Assembly: GCA_017456005.1 (NCBI GenBank)
Contig: JAFTLJ010000078.1
Coordinates: 1-43,857 of the forward strand
DNA length: 43,857 nt
Source: Clostridia bacterium
GTDB lineage: Bacteria; Bacillota; Clostridia; Oscillospirales; CAG-272
Direction: 5' to 3'
This document shows positions 32,482 through 40,697 of the stretch, one piece after another. Every line of letters begins with the position of its first letter. Within the stretch, counting starts at the first letter, position 1. The notes beneath the pieces are model-generated. The model searched no databases, had not been told where the DNA came from, and was given only the letters and a program-made list of their open reading frames with translations. The position numbers were made by a program, and so were the translations under genes.

Positions 32482-32727
32482 ATGTTTATTAACAAAACTT
32501 CCGATGGAAGCAATAATGTTTGCGGAAAAAACATTGCTAAATTTCGCTCAGAAATTAATATTTCACAACGAGAACTTGCCGATAAAATGCAATTGGTTGG
32601 TTTAGATATGGATAAAAATGCAATTCAACGAATAGAAGCAGGAAAAAGATTTGTAACTGATATTGAAATAATAGGATTTTCTAAAGTATTTGATAAAGCC
32701 ATTAATGAACTGTTGGGTATTGAATAA
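32482..32727 (+). CDS. Small Xre-family regulator of the islet
   Basis: An 81-residue HTH protein if started at ATG 32482 (GGTGGG site upstream); an in-frame ATG at 32455 would add nine residues but has no site. The HTH reads NIAKFRSEINISQRELADKM, then QLVGLDMDKNAIQRIEAGKR and FVTDIEIIGFSKVFDKAINE, LLGIE, a common small Xre architecture. It is divergent from the LRR gene across a palindromic site, so it likely regulates both genes. It is AT-rich like the LRR gene and ends just before the right direct repeat. Confidence 0.85.
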   Translation: MFINKTSDGSNNVCGKNIAKFRSEINISQRELADKMQLVGLDMDKNAIQRIEAGKRFVTDIEIIGFSKVFDKAINELLGIE

Positions 32728-32734
32728 AATTAAC

Positions 32735-32808
32735 CGACAGATTCGTTAAGCTCAACGGTTAATTTTATACAAAGCAAAAACCTCCGAAAAATCGGAGGTT
32801 TTTTTGTT
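32735..32808 (+). repeat. Right 74-bp direct repeat flanking the AT-rich islet
   Basis: A copy of 31093-31167. It contains the last nine codons and stop of the ADP-ribosylglycohydrolase gene without the rest of that gene, followed by the same terminator, so it is a relic of duplication and not a functional gene end. Confidence 0.9.
32776..32805. terminator. Duplicated terminator, serves the islet Xre gene and GH3
   Basis: AAAAACCTCCGA-aaaa-TCGGAGGTTTTTTT; the leftward GH3 gene stops at 32815, directly beside it. Confidence 0.85.
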
Positions 32809-32814
32809 TAAAAA

Positions 32815-35800
32815 TCATTTCACTTCGGAATTTACACAAACTGTTTTAATTATGAATTCGAGCACTTTTTTTACGCAAGCACGAACGTTTTCGCGCGGGA
32901 GCGTGCCCTCTTTCATATCCTTTACAACCGTTCTCGGGTCGCCGTAGTTCATTTTAAGGTCGTGCTTTGCAAGCAACTCTTTTGTGTGGACGGAGTCGTT
33001 CGAGAAATCCGACATAAGCATGCCGTCAAAGCCGAAATCATCGCGAAGTATATCGACCGTAAAGAGCGGATTTTCGCTTACCTTTATGCCGTTTATGTGG
33101 TTATAGGAAGTCATAATGGAATACGGCTTTGAGCGTTCTATGATAATCTCAAATGCTTTCATATAAATTTCACGCAAAGCTCTTGCGGAAACGCGGCTGT
33201 TGGATTTCATACGCTGATATTCCGTGCTGTTCGCCGCAAAGTGCTTCACCGTCGCGCCGACGCTGTATTCCTGCACGCCCTCTACTATCGCCGCGGCGAT
33301 AGCGCCCGTAACGTATGGGTCTTCAGACATATATTCAAAGTTTCTGCCACAGCAGGGGTCGCGGTGAATATTTATCGCAGGCGCAAGCCAAGCATCCGCA
33401 TTATACATATTGCCCTCTACACCTATTGCTCTGCCGAATTCTCGCGCAAGCGCTGTGTTCCAGGTAGAGGCAACCATTGTGCTGGAGGGGTATACGGTAA
33501 CTTTATAGTTCTGTCTGTAGCCCACGGAGCCGTCGGACCAATATGCCTCGGGTACACCGCGCGCGGACATACGACCGATATGCCCGTTTTTGTTGCCGCA
33601 AGTGAGCACGGCAAGCTCTTCGTCGGAAAGGTCGCCCACGAACTCATCGAGCGTTATCTCACCCGAAAGCACGTTTCTGAAATCGTATTTTCCCGCTATT
33701 TCGGGCAGTTCTTTTCTGGGGTAATAGCCGCAATCGGGGGAGCTGAGCTCTATCGGAGCGTTTTCGCCCTCAAACCCGCTATTTGTATTATCCTCGCTTA
33801 TAGTAACCTTTCTCGTGCTGGGTTTTATCTCCATATATGCGAGGTGAGGCGTATTTTTTGTGTTGGAAACTACTTTAAGATATGCTTCGCCGGCAGGGAG
33901 AGCAAGGCGTATAGGTTCTGACGTGCGGAAAACAAAGGGGGCATCCTCTTCCGTTGTTTTTTCAAGCGTTACAGATTCGATATTCTGTGTAACGTTGGAA
34001 ACCATGAAAGTAAATGTTTTCGCAAGGTCGCGCGTGTCGTGATAGGTGCTGTAACGCAAGGTGAAATCGTAAAATCCCGCTTTTTCCACCTCGAGCTTAT
34101 ACATAGCGTATCTGCCCGGTGTGTGCATACGGAAAAGACCGCGGCCGTGGCTCATAAGTCCGCCATCGTCCACAAACTCGCGCGAGATAACGTATAGCGC
34201 ACATTCCGTAAATTTACCGCATTCGAGAAGAGAGCTTCCCTCTGCCTTAACGTATACCGTTTCATCAAGCTTTTCAAATTCAAAGGAAACAAGCGGCTCG
34301 CTGTCTTCTCCCACAAAGGAAAATTCCACCTTGCCGGGGGGCAAGATTATTTCTGCGCCGCCTTCGGCAAAATAATGCTCGAAGTAAGCTATGGGGTGCA
34401 CACCAAGGTATGCTTCCTTGGGCATTTTGTCTGCGGAAAGCTTCATTTTATACGTGCCTGCAACAGTCATATTAAGCTTATACACGCGCAGGTTTTCCGT
34501 GCTTATTTCATGCTCTGAAAAAAGCTCTGCAAGCTCCTTGCTCATTTCCGTATACTGCTCTGCTTTTACAAAGAGCGCATCGGAGGGGCCTACGGGTATA
34601 CCGTTCGTCGTATCGGGCGGTATAGCATCGAGCGCCTCGTATTCGCCGCCGGCCGTAAGGCGCTTTTCAAGCTCTGTGGGTATATGAGCACAGGTTTTTA
34701 TAACACGCGTTTGAGCGTTTTGTACAGTTCCGGCAAGCGCAAGGTTTTGTGCACTTGTGCCGTAGTAAACGCCGTATTCGCCTGCATAAAGTGTCCACGC
34801 ATCGTTTTTCTTATCGTCGAAGGAAGCCATCTCCGCCATGCGGAAGGAAAGCGAAAGCACCTCCTCCTCGCCGGGGGCGAGAAGCTTTGTTTTCGCAAAT
34901 GTACGAAGCTCGTATTTCGGTGCGCCTGCCGCCTTCGGTGCGGAGCTGTAGAGCATCACTACCTCTTTGCCGGCGTATTTTGCGCCCGTGTTTTTAACGG
35001 AAATTTTTACGTTTACCGTTTCGTTTTCGCAGGCGAAGGAAACAAGGCGTTTTTCGAACGTGGTGTAGGAAAGACCGTGACCAAAGGGGTAAAGAACCTT
35101 TTCTTTTGCATCCGCAAAGGTTTCAAAATAACGGTAGCCTACAAAAATATCTTCGTAGTAGTTCTGTACGATACCCGCCTTCTGCCCGAAATAAGGGGCG
35201 GATGGGTAATCGCCGTAATCCCTCGCGATCGTGTCTGTAAGCTTGCCGCTGGGGCTCACTTTGCCCGAAAGCACTTCGCCGAGCGCGCGCCCGCCCTCCA
35301 TACCGGGGAGATTGAGCAGCAGCACAGCACGTATCTCTTCACATTCCGTAAACGAAAGGTTTATAAGGTTGCCCGAGTTTACGATAACGGCAACATGGGA
35401 AAAATATTTCTTTATATTTTCGAGAAGCTCGCGCTCGTCGGGGGAAAGGCGGTAGTCGCCATCCACAGGGGAGCTGTCGTCGTTTTCTCCCGCTGTTCTG
35501 CCTATAACAAAAACAGCCTTTTGCGCGCGTTTTGCGGCGGAACATATCTCTTCTTCATCCAGCGGCATTTCAGGCATAATGTGCGAGCCGCTGCCCCATA
35601 CACCGTATGTGGCTATTGTGTTTTCCGCACACCAAGCGCGGTATTTTTCCGCTAAAACCCCATCTGTGTTTATCCCCGCGCCATCCATACCGTCGAGCAC
35701 GTTTATGCAGTATTCGCTTTCGCAAAAAGCAGAGCCCGTACCGCACTTTATCGTATCCAACTGTGTCCTGCCGAAAACGGCAACCTTTTCTTTGCCGAAA

Positions 35801-35901
35801 GGCAGCATTTCGCCTTCGTTTTTAAGAAGAACTATACCTTCGCTCGCGATTTCACGTGCGAGAAGCGCTCTTTCGGCGGCATTTTCGTATTTGTTATTCA
35901 T
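32815..35901 (-). CDS. GH3 beta-glucosidase-type enzyme with reversed domain order
   Basis: A 1028-residue retaining glycosidase. The normal C-terminal GH3 domain comes first (ASEGIVLLKNEGEMLPFGKE at 18-37, IVNSGNLINLSFTECEEIRA, PFGHGLSYTTFEKRLV near 275-290), then a fibronectin type III-like domain to about 385. A carbohydrate-binding-like beta region spans about 460-700. The barrel domain comes last: LAPAINIHRDPCCGRNFEYM, VKHFAANSTEYQR, and the nucleophile D965 in GMLMSDFSND. Reversed GH3 order is known from rumen and gut Clostridia such as Ruminococcus albus and Butyrivibrio. No signal peptide is present, so it should act on imported oligosaccharides. Start 35901 has AAGGAAAT upstream. It is divergent from the GH13 gene. 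Sugar specificity is not readable. Confidence 0.92.
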   Translation of the reverse strand: MNNKYENAAERALLAREIASEGIVLLKNEGEMLPFGKEKVAVFGRTQLDTIKCGTGSAFCESEYCINVLDGMDGAGINTDGVLAEKYRAWCAENTIATYGVWGSGSHIMPEMPLDEEEICSAAKRAQKAVFVIGRTAGENDDSSPVDGDYRLSPDERELLENIKKYFSHVAVIVNSGNLINLSFTECEEIRAVLLLNLPGMEGGRALGEVLSGKVSPSGKLTDTIARDYGDYPSAPYFGQKAGIVQNYYEDIFVGYRYFETFADAKEKVLYPFGHGLSYTTFEKRLVSFACENETVNVKISVKNTGAKYAGKEVVMLYSSAPKAAGAPKYELRTFAKTKLLAPGEEEVLSLSFRMAEMASFDDKKNDAWTLYAGEYGVYYGTSAQNLALAGTVQNAQTRVIKTCAHIPTELEKRLTAGGEYEALDAIPPDTTNGIPVGPSDALFVKAEQYTEMSKELAELFSEHEISTENLRVYKLNMTVAGTYKMKLSADKMPKEAYLGVHPIAYFEHYFAEGGAEIILPPGKVEFSFVGEDSEPLVSFEFEKLDETVYVKAEGSSLLECGKFTECALYVISREFVDDGGLMSHGRGLFRMHTPGRYAMYKLEVEKAGFYDFTLRYSTYHDTRDLAKTFTFMVSNVTQNIESVTLEKTTEEDAPFVFRTSEPIRLALPAGEAYLKVVSNTKNTPHLAYMEIKPSTRKVTISEDNTNSGFEGENAPIELSSPDCGYYPRKELPEIAGKYDFRNVLSGEITLDEFVGDLSDEELAVLTCGNKNGHIGRMSARGVPEAYWSDGSVGYRQNYKVTVYPSSTMVASTWNTALAREFGRAIGVEGNMYNADAWLAPAINIHRDPCCGRNFEYMSEDPYVTGAIAAAIVEGVQEYSVGATVKHFAANSTEYQRMKSNSRVSARALREIYMKAFEIIIERSKPYSIMTSYNHINGIKVSENPLFTVDILRDDFGFDGMLMSDFSNDSVHTKELLAKHDLKMNYGDPRTVVKDMKEGTLPRENVRACVKKVLEFIIKTVCVNSEVK

Positions 35902-35951
35902 AAGTTACATTTCCTTACTTTTAGCCTTTTCAAAGGCTTTATCTATTGTAT

Positions 35952-35980
35952 TTTCTATCATATAAATTGTGATTTGTCAA
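35952..35980 (-). promoter_or_regulatory. Promoter of the GH3 gene
   Basis: Minus strand TTGACA (35980-35975) and TAGAAA (35957-35952), 17-nt spacer. Confidence 0.7.
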
Positions 35981-35998
35981 CATTATTTTCTCAAAAAC

Positions 35999-36028
35999 TT
36001 GACATCAAATAATAAATTGATGTATAAT
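35999..36028 (+). promoter_or_regulatory. Promoter of the GH13 gene
   Basis: TTGACA (35999-36004) and TATAAT (36023-36028), 18-nt spacer; only 18 bp separate its -35 from that of the GH3 promoter, so a single bound regulator could affect both. Confidence 0.8.
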
Positions 36029-36062
36029 CTGACTATAAAACCTCTATTTTATGGAGCTTATT

Positions 36063-37652
36063 ATGACAGAAAAATACCAAAACTTTTCAGACCTTACGTT
36101 TTATCAGATATATCCCCGTTCCTTCTGCGATTCAAACGGCGACGGCATGGGGGACCTTCGCGGAATAACTTCCAAAATACCGTATCTCAAGGAGCTTGGC
36201 ATAGATGCCGTGTGGATCTCGCCTTTCTATAAAAGCCCCGGAAACGACGGCGGCTACGACATTTCCGATTACCGCGCCATTCAAGAGGAATTCGGCACAA
36301 TGGAGGATTTCCGCGAAATGCTCGGCGCCATGCACGCGAGCGGTATAAAGGTTATAGTGGATTTCGTACCGAACCATACCTCCACAGAGCATTTCTGGTT
36401 CCGCGAAGCGCGCAAAAGCAAAGACAACCCCTACCGCGATTTCTACATTTGGGCAGATAAGCCGCGCAACGATTGGGTAGCATGCTGTGAATCCGCCTGG
36501 AAATACGACGAGGTTGCGGGGCAATACTACCTGCACTGCTTCGACCCCACGCAGGCAGACCTAAACTGGGAAAACCCACGCGTGCGTAAAGAGATGTGCG
36601 ACGTGCTCGATTTCTGGGTGGATATGGGCGTAGACGGCTTCCGCTGCGATGTTATAGATATGATATCCAAGGATTGGGAAAACAATAGGGTAAACAAGGG
36701 GCCGCACCTGCACGAATATATAAACGAGCTTTTCGGCAGAGAGAAAATGGCACACGTTTTCACCGTTGGCGAATGCTGGGGCGCGAACGTGGAAAACATA
36801 CGCAACCTTACGGGTGCAGACCGCGGCGAGCTCACCACGGTTTTTCAGTTCGAGCACATAAACCGCAACTGCCGCGCGCGATTCGAGCCAAAAGATTTCT
36901 CGCTTTCGGAATTTGGCGAAATTTTTGCAAAATGGCAGAAGATCACGCAGGAAAACGACCTTCTCTATACGCTTTTCATAGAAAACCACGATCTCGGCAG
37001 GTGTATTTCCCGCTTTGCAAATGACAGCGAGCTCCGCTATGAAAGCGCCACAATGTTTGCCACCATGCTCTACGGCATGCGCGGCATACCGTTCATATAT
37101 CAGGGACAGGAAATAGGCGTTACAAACTCTTATTTTGAAAAAATCGAAGATTTCGACGATATGGAAACCACGGCTTTCTACCGCGCATATAAAGACGTGC
37201 TTTCCGAAGAGGAGCTGTGGCGCCTTATAAACTTCGGCTCGCGCGATAACGCACGCCGCCCTATGGCGTGGAACGCAGGCAAAAACGGCGGTTTTTCGAG
37301 CGGTGAAAAAATGTGGCTCACACTCCACCCCGATTACGAAAAAATCAACGTGGAAGCAGACAAGGCGAGCGAAAAATCCATATTCCGCTACTTTAAGGAT
37401 ATAATTGCCCTGCGCAAAGCAAACGCGGTACTTCGCCGCGGCACGTTCGAAAATCTGACGTCAGACGCGAAAAACTACTTTATGTATCGCCGCGAATATA
37501 ATGGCGAGGAGCTTATTGTCGTTTGCAATTTCGATAAAGAATCGCACATAGCGCTGCCCACGAACCTTACGCGCCTGATGGGTAATTACCCCGAACACGA
37601 AAACTGCGTTTTCGCGCCGTACGAATCGGCAATATACAAGGTTGTGAAATAA
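36063..37652 (+). CDS. GH13 alpha-glucosidase (oligo-1,6-glucosidase / trehalose-6-phosphate hydrolase type)
   Basis: The ATG at 36051 overlaps the GGAG ribosome site, so ATG 36063 is preferred, giving 529 residues. It is a GH13 enzyme of the subfamily 31/29 kind that cleaves short alpha-glucosides in the cytoplasm. Visible are FYQIYPRSFCDSNGDGMGDL, GIDAVWISPFYKSP, DFVPNHTS, the nucleophile D196 in GFRCDVIDM, the acid/base E237 in VGECWG, and D310 in IENHDLGR. There is no signal peptide. It ends in a short beta domain. GH13_31 members are usually 530-560 residues, so length fits. Substrate (isomaltose, sucrose, trehalose-6-phosphate or other) is undecided. Confidence 0.93.
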   Translation: MTEKYQNFSDLTFYQIYPRSFCDSNGDGMGDLRGITSKIPYLKELGIDAVWISPFYKSPGNDGGYDISDYRAIQEEFGTMEDFREMLGAMHASGIKVIVDFVPNHTSTEHFWFREARKSKDNPYRDFYIWADKPRNDWVACCESAWKYDEVAGQYYLHCFDPTQADLNWENPRVRKEMCDVLDFWVDMGVDGFRCDVIDMISKDWENNRVNKGPHLHEYINELFGREKMAHVFTVGECWGANVENIRNLTGADRGELTTVFQFEHINRNCRARFEPKDFSLSEFGEIFAKWQKITQENDLLYTLFIENHDLGRCISRFANDSELRYESATMFATMLYGMRGIPFIYQGQEIGVTNSYFEKIEDFDDMETTAFYRAYKDVLSEEELWRLINFGSRDNARRPMAWNAGKNGGFSSGEKMWLTLHPDYEKINVEADKASEKSIFRYFKDIIALRKANAVLRRGTFENLTSDAKNYFMYRREYNGEELIVVCNFDKESHIALPTNLTRLMGNYPEHENCVFAPYESAIYKVVK

Positions 37653-37663
37653 GCTGCACCAGC

Positions 37664-37694
37664 AAAAAACGACGGAACAATCCGTCGTTTTTTT
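37664..37694. terminator. Bidirectional terminator
   Basis: AAAAACGACGGA-acaa-TCCGTCGTTTTTTT, between the GH13 stop and the leftward lipoprotein stop at 37698. Confidence 0.9.
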
Positions 37695-37697
37695 GCC

Positions 37698-38069
37698 TCA
37701 CCCATTCATTTTTACCACTTTTGTAACGCCTTGCATCGTGCCGGGGTTATCCTTTGTGGAAATGCCCGTAAAGGTTATGGAAATTATATCGCCCGCTTCT
37801 ATTTCCGCACGCATATCCTCCTGCCCTTCGAGGCAAAATTTCACACCGGTTTTACCGAAAACGTAATCGCTCGTAAAACCCTCTGTAAGCCCACGAATAT
37901 AGATTTTTCCGCCGCTTATGCTTTCCACTTTAGCGAGTATAATCGTATCGTTCTGCGCAGGGTTTTCGCCGCCGTTCGGCGTATCATCCTCCGCCGCACA
38001 GCCGAAAAGCGCAAGCGCGGCAGCGCAGATCATAAAAACCAAAAACAAAGCCATGATTCTTTTCTTCAT
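37698..38069 (-). CDS. Small lipoprotein, last gene of the sigma-serpin operon
   Basis: A 123-residue lipoprotein, lipid Cys at 24 (ALALFGCAAEDD), a short acidic/Pro linker, then a compact beta domain (ILAKVESISGGKIYIRGLTE, AGDIISITFTG) that reads like a small OB or SH3-like barrel. Family unknown. Its start lies 10 nt after the stop of the membrane protein, with a weak AAGGAGA site inside that gap, so it is the fifth gene of the set 41236-37698. It would be displayed outside the membrane beside the serpin. Confidence 0.75.
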   Translation of the reverse strand: MKKRIMALFLVFMICAAALALFGCAAEDDTPNGGENPAQNDTIILAKVESISGGKIYIRGLTEGFTSDYVFGKTGVKFCLEGQEDMRAEIEAGDIISITFTGISTKDNPGTMQGVTKVVKMNG

Positions 38070-38079
38070 AAAATCTCCT

Positions 38080-38937
38080 TTAGAATATACCGGGTATCAT
38101 ATTTGCTATCGCCAAGCCGAGGGCAAAGGAAAACGTGTTTGCCAAAAGAGCATATACCGCGCCCAAGCTACGTTTTTTCGGTGTTTTTGCCAATCGAGGC
38201 AAAAACGCGAAATACACAGCCGCCTCCAGCGCAAAAACGGCAAATTCGAGCATAATGTACCAAGCCACGAACGCATACTGCCCACTGTGGAAGTTGACAG
38301 CGTTAAGCGCTATGTTAAGCGCAAGCTGTGTGGCAATATTCGTGCAGGAAATAAGCAAAAGCTCGCCCCTTGCGCGGTAGCCGAAAAGAAGCGCCAGCGC
38401 AAGCTCCAAAGCTATTGTCAAAACGACCCTCGCGGCGAGTGAAACGCTTTCCATCGTATAATCGTAATTTCTGTATATTTCTGCGCCGTTTTTCGACACC
38501 TCAAAGCAAAAGTAGCTGTCGAATGCATATCGCTCGCATATCTCGCTTACTATAAACGTATCGCTTTCGGGAATATACACCAAAACCTTAAATGTTTTGG
38601 GCGGATAATAGCCCCATTTGTACGTATCGTTGCCATAGCATTTTTCCGCTTGCTGTAAAAAATAAAAACCGTCGCTGTCCTTATAATACGTAAACTTTTC
38701 CCATATAACGGGGTCGAGATTCGTATAGTTTTTGTGCTCTTCCGTACCGTCCCAAGCGCTTGCGGGGCCTGTGCTTTTCTCTTTAGAAAGAAGCGTCGCG
38801 TAATATTCGCCCTTTATACCGGCAATCTCAATATTTACCGAAGGTTTCGGGCCTGTGTCCGCAAATGAGGAAAGCGAAAAAGTGCAAAGCAATACTACCG
38901 TGCACAAAAGCACGCATATAAGCTTATTTTTCTTCAT
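38080..38937 (-). CDS. Membrane protein with extracytoplasmic N-terminal domain
   Basis: A 285-residue protein. Residues 1-26 are a signal peptide (ICVLLCTVVLLCTFSLSSFA); residues 27-160 form a soluble outer domain rich in Tyr (KFTYYKDSDGFYFLQQAEKC, NDTYKWGYYPPKTFKVLVYI). Four helices follow at about 166-187, 192-214, 221-246 and 258-280. It lies 9 nt after the serpin stop, so it is co-transcribed. I know no family. The layout resembles sensor or protease-substrate proteins more than transporters, and an association with the serpin at the surface is inferred from the operon only. Confidence 0.75.
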   Translation of the reverse strand: MKKNKLICVLLCTVVLLCTFSLSSFADTGPKPSVNIEIAGIKGEYYATLLSKEKSTGPASAWDGTEEHKNYTNLDPVIWEKFTYYKDSDGFYFLQQAEKCYGNDTYKWGYYPPKTFKVLVYIPESDTFIVSEICERYAFDSYFCFEVSKNGAEIYRNYDYTMESVSLAARVVLTIALELALALLFGYRARGELLLISCTNIATQLALNIALNAVNFHSGQYAFVAWYIMLEFAVFALEAAVYFAFLPRLAKTPKKRSLGAVYALLANTFSFALGLAIANMIPGIF

Positions 38938-38946
38938 AAAGAAGCC

Positions 38947-40191
38947 TCACTTTCCTATATCAGCCGCAACACCCGCAAATACGGGCATTTTGGTTTCCGT
39001 ATCAACTATAAAATAAACAAAAGGTCTGTCGAAATAGATCTCCTCCGTGGGCGGCATACCTCCGCAGCCGCCGCTTATAACCGTAACGGCGCCCGCTTTC
39101 GTGCCAAGCTCATCCACGGAAATAAACGTATTGTGCTTCACACCCTGTATAAAAAGCTCTCCCGGATAATCGCCGCTCATAGCTGAAAAATCAGCATTTG
39201 CTTCAAAAGCCTTTTCTATGCCCATGCTTGCCAGAATATCCTTCATTTCCGTGCTGTATTCATATTCGAATTTAGGCAAATACACTTCTGCATAGGAAAC
39301 TTCCCCAAAATCGAAAAAGCTTTCAAATTTTTCTGCCGTCAGCGTTTCTATATAACCGTAAACATCGCCGCTTTCCGGCAGAACACCTATAAAAGCATAA
39401 TCTCCGCCGGAATAAAATTTAACAAGTGTTTTTTCTTCTTCGCCGAAGAAGCATTTATCGTAATCCTTCATAAACTTCACATTTTTCTCTTCGCCGTGTA
39501 TATTTACAAAACTTCCGCTTCTAACGCTGTTTTTAGTGTATGCGCTCGCCCATTCGGCATCGAAAAGCACTGTGTTTATGAGGTAGAAAAGCGTGCCCGG
39601 CTCTATTTTATTAAGCGCCTTTTTTATAAGACCTTCGGTTTTTAGGTTAACCCAAGCGTTTATATCATCGAGGGTTGCAGAATCGAAGGCTACGGAATAG
39701 ACCTCTGCGCTGTAATAATCTGCCGCATTCTGCAAAAACGGCTTATTTACTTCTATCGCGTCTTTGCGGAGCCACACGGAATTTGCCGTTTGAAGTTTAC
39801 ACTCTTCCTTGTTGGGAAAAGACGATGCATACGTATAAAGATACGCGTTAAGCTCTTCTTTCGTAAGCCCCAGCACGCTCTCTATTTCCGCAAGAGTTTC
39901 CCCTGCGGCACCATTTGCCGCAAGCGAAAGAGCGATCATAACGGAAAGCGGAGAAATAAGCATATTTTCGCCGCTTTTTTCCGCGTTTTTCTTAAAAAGC
40001 GACAGCGAAAAGTCCAGTGCCGCTTTGCCGAAAGCTTCGTCGGGTTCTTTCCCGTTTACGTATTGCGAACCCAAGCCCGCAGTAAGTTCATTTGCCATAA
40101 CCTTTGGCACCCCACAGGAAGATACTCCCGCAAGCAAAGCCAAAAGCATTGCAGCACTTAATAAAAGCGCCAAAAATCGTTTAATTTTCAT
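38947..40191 (-). CDS. Serpin (serine protease inhibitor), surface lipoprotein
   Basis: A 414-residue serpin with a lipoprotein signal (AGVSSC, Cys 26). Family signs: NMLISPLSVMIALSLAANGA at about 76-95, TANSVWLR, LINTVLFDAEWASAYT, the breach/shutter region, and the C-terminal DRPFVYFIVDTETKMPVFAG. The reactive loop opens with the hinge GTKAGAVTV from residue 363 and continues ISGGCGGMPP; by length against alpha-1-antitrypsin the cut site is near the GCGG stretch (residues 375-378). That gives an unusual Gly/Cys loop, so target protease specificity cannot be predicted well. Inhibitory function is plausible because the hinge has small residues. Its ATG shares one base with the preceding stop (TAATG), with GGAGGAG upstream, so it is translationally coupled to the anti-sigma candidate. 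Confidence 0.93.
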   Translation of the reverse strand: MKIKRFLALLLSAAMLLALLAGVSSCGVPKVMANELTAGLGSQYVNGKEPDEAFGKAALDFSLSLFKKNAEKSGENMLISPLSVMIALSLAANGAAGETLAEIESVLGLTKEELNAYLYTYASSFPNKEECKLQTANSVWLRKDAIEVNKPFLQNAADYYSAEVYSVAFDSATLDDINAWVNLKTEGLIKKALNKIEPGTLFYLINTVLFDAEWASAYTKNSVRSGSFVNIHGEEKNVKFMKDYDKCFFGEEEKTLVKFYSGGDYAFIGVLPESGDVYGYIETLTAEKFESFFDFGEVSYAEVYLPKFEYEYSTEMKDILASMGIEKAFEANADFSAMSGDYPGELFIQGVKHNTFISVDELGTKAGAVTVISGGCGGMPPTEEIYFDRPFVYFIVDTETKMPVFAGVAADIGK

Positions 40192-40697
40192 TACTTTTCT
40201 CCTCCCGAAATAATTTCCGAAATTTGCTCGTATTGCCAGCGGGAAAGTGCAAATCTCGCACCGCTTTGGGAAACGTAATCCTCCGCAACGTAAAAATACT
40301 TTCTTCTGCCTTTTTCATCGTACAAAATGATCTCGTATTTTTCGGTGGAGTCGTACTGTCCCTTTTGATCGTAGACCTCGCCATATACGGTTATTCTCTC
40401 CAGCAGCGCGGCAAGCTCTGCGCTTTCGCGCCTGCCGAGCTCGCGCCCCTCCTGCTCATACTCCGCCTTTACCACCGCACATACGATATTATGCATATCC
40501 GCGTTGCTGTTCGGAGCTTCACCGCCCGCAGGCTGCATAGCTATAGCAAGAGATATTCCCACGAAAAGCACGGCGCAAAAAACGGGCATGCACACAGCAG
40601 CATACAGCATATTTTTTATATTTTTTCGGCGTTTTTTCATTATCTCTTCTTTTCGGCGGAAAACCTCGGCACGAAATTCTTCATTTGTTCTTCTCAT
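40191..40697 (-). CDS. Membrane protein, candidate anti-sigma factor
   Basis: A TTG at 40703 could start it, but ATG 40697 overlaps the sigma stop as ATGA and has GGTGAG at the right distance, giving 168 residues. Residues 1-30 are highly charged and cytoplasmic (RRTNEEFRAEVFRRKEEIMK), about 32-54 form a membrane helix (MLYAAVCMPVFCAVLFVGIS), and the rest is an outer domain (EKYEIILYDEKGRRKYFYVA). No zinc anti-sigma motif is visible, but position and topology match anti-sigma factors of ECF operons. It is coupled by overlaps to both sigma and serpin. Confidence 0.75.
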   Translation of the reverse strand: MRRTNEEFRAEVFRRKEEIMKKRRKNIKNMLYAAVCMPVFCAVLFVGISLAIAMQPAGGEAPNSNADMHNIVCAVVKAEYEQEGRELGRRESAELAALLERITVYGEVYDQKGQYDSTEKYEIILYDEKGRRKYFYVAEDYVSQSGARFALSRWQYEQISEIISGGEK

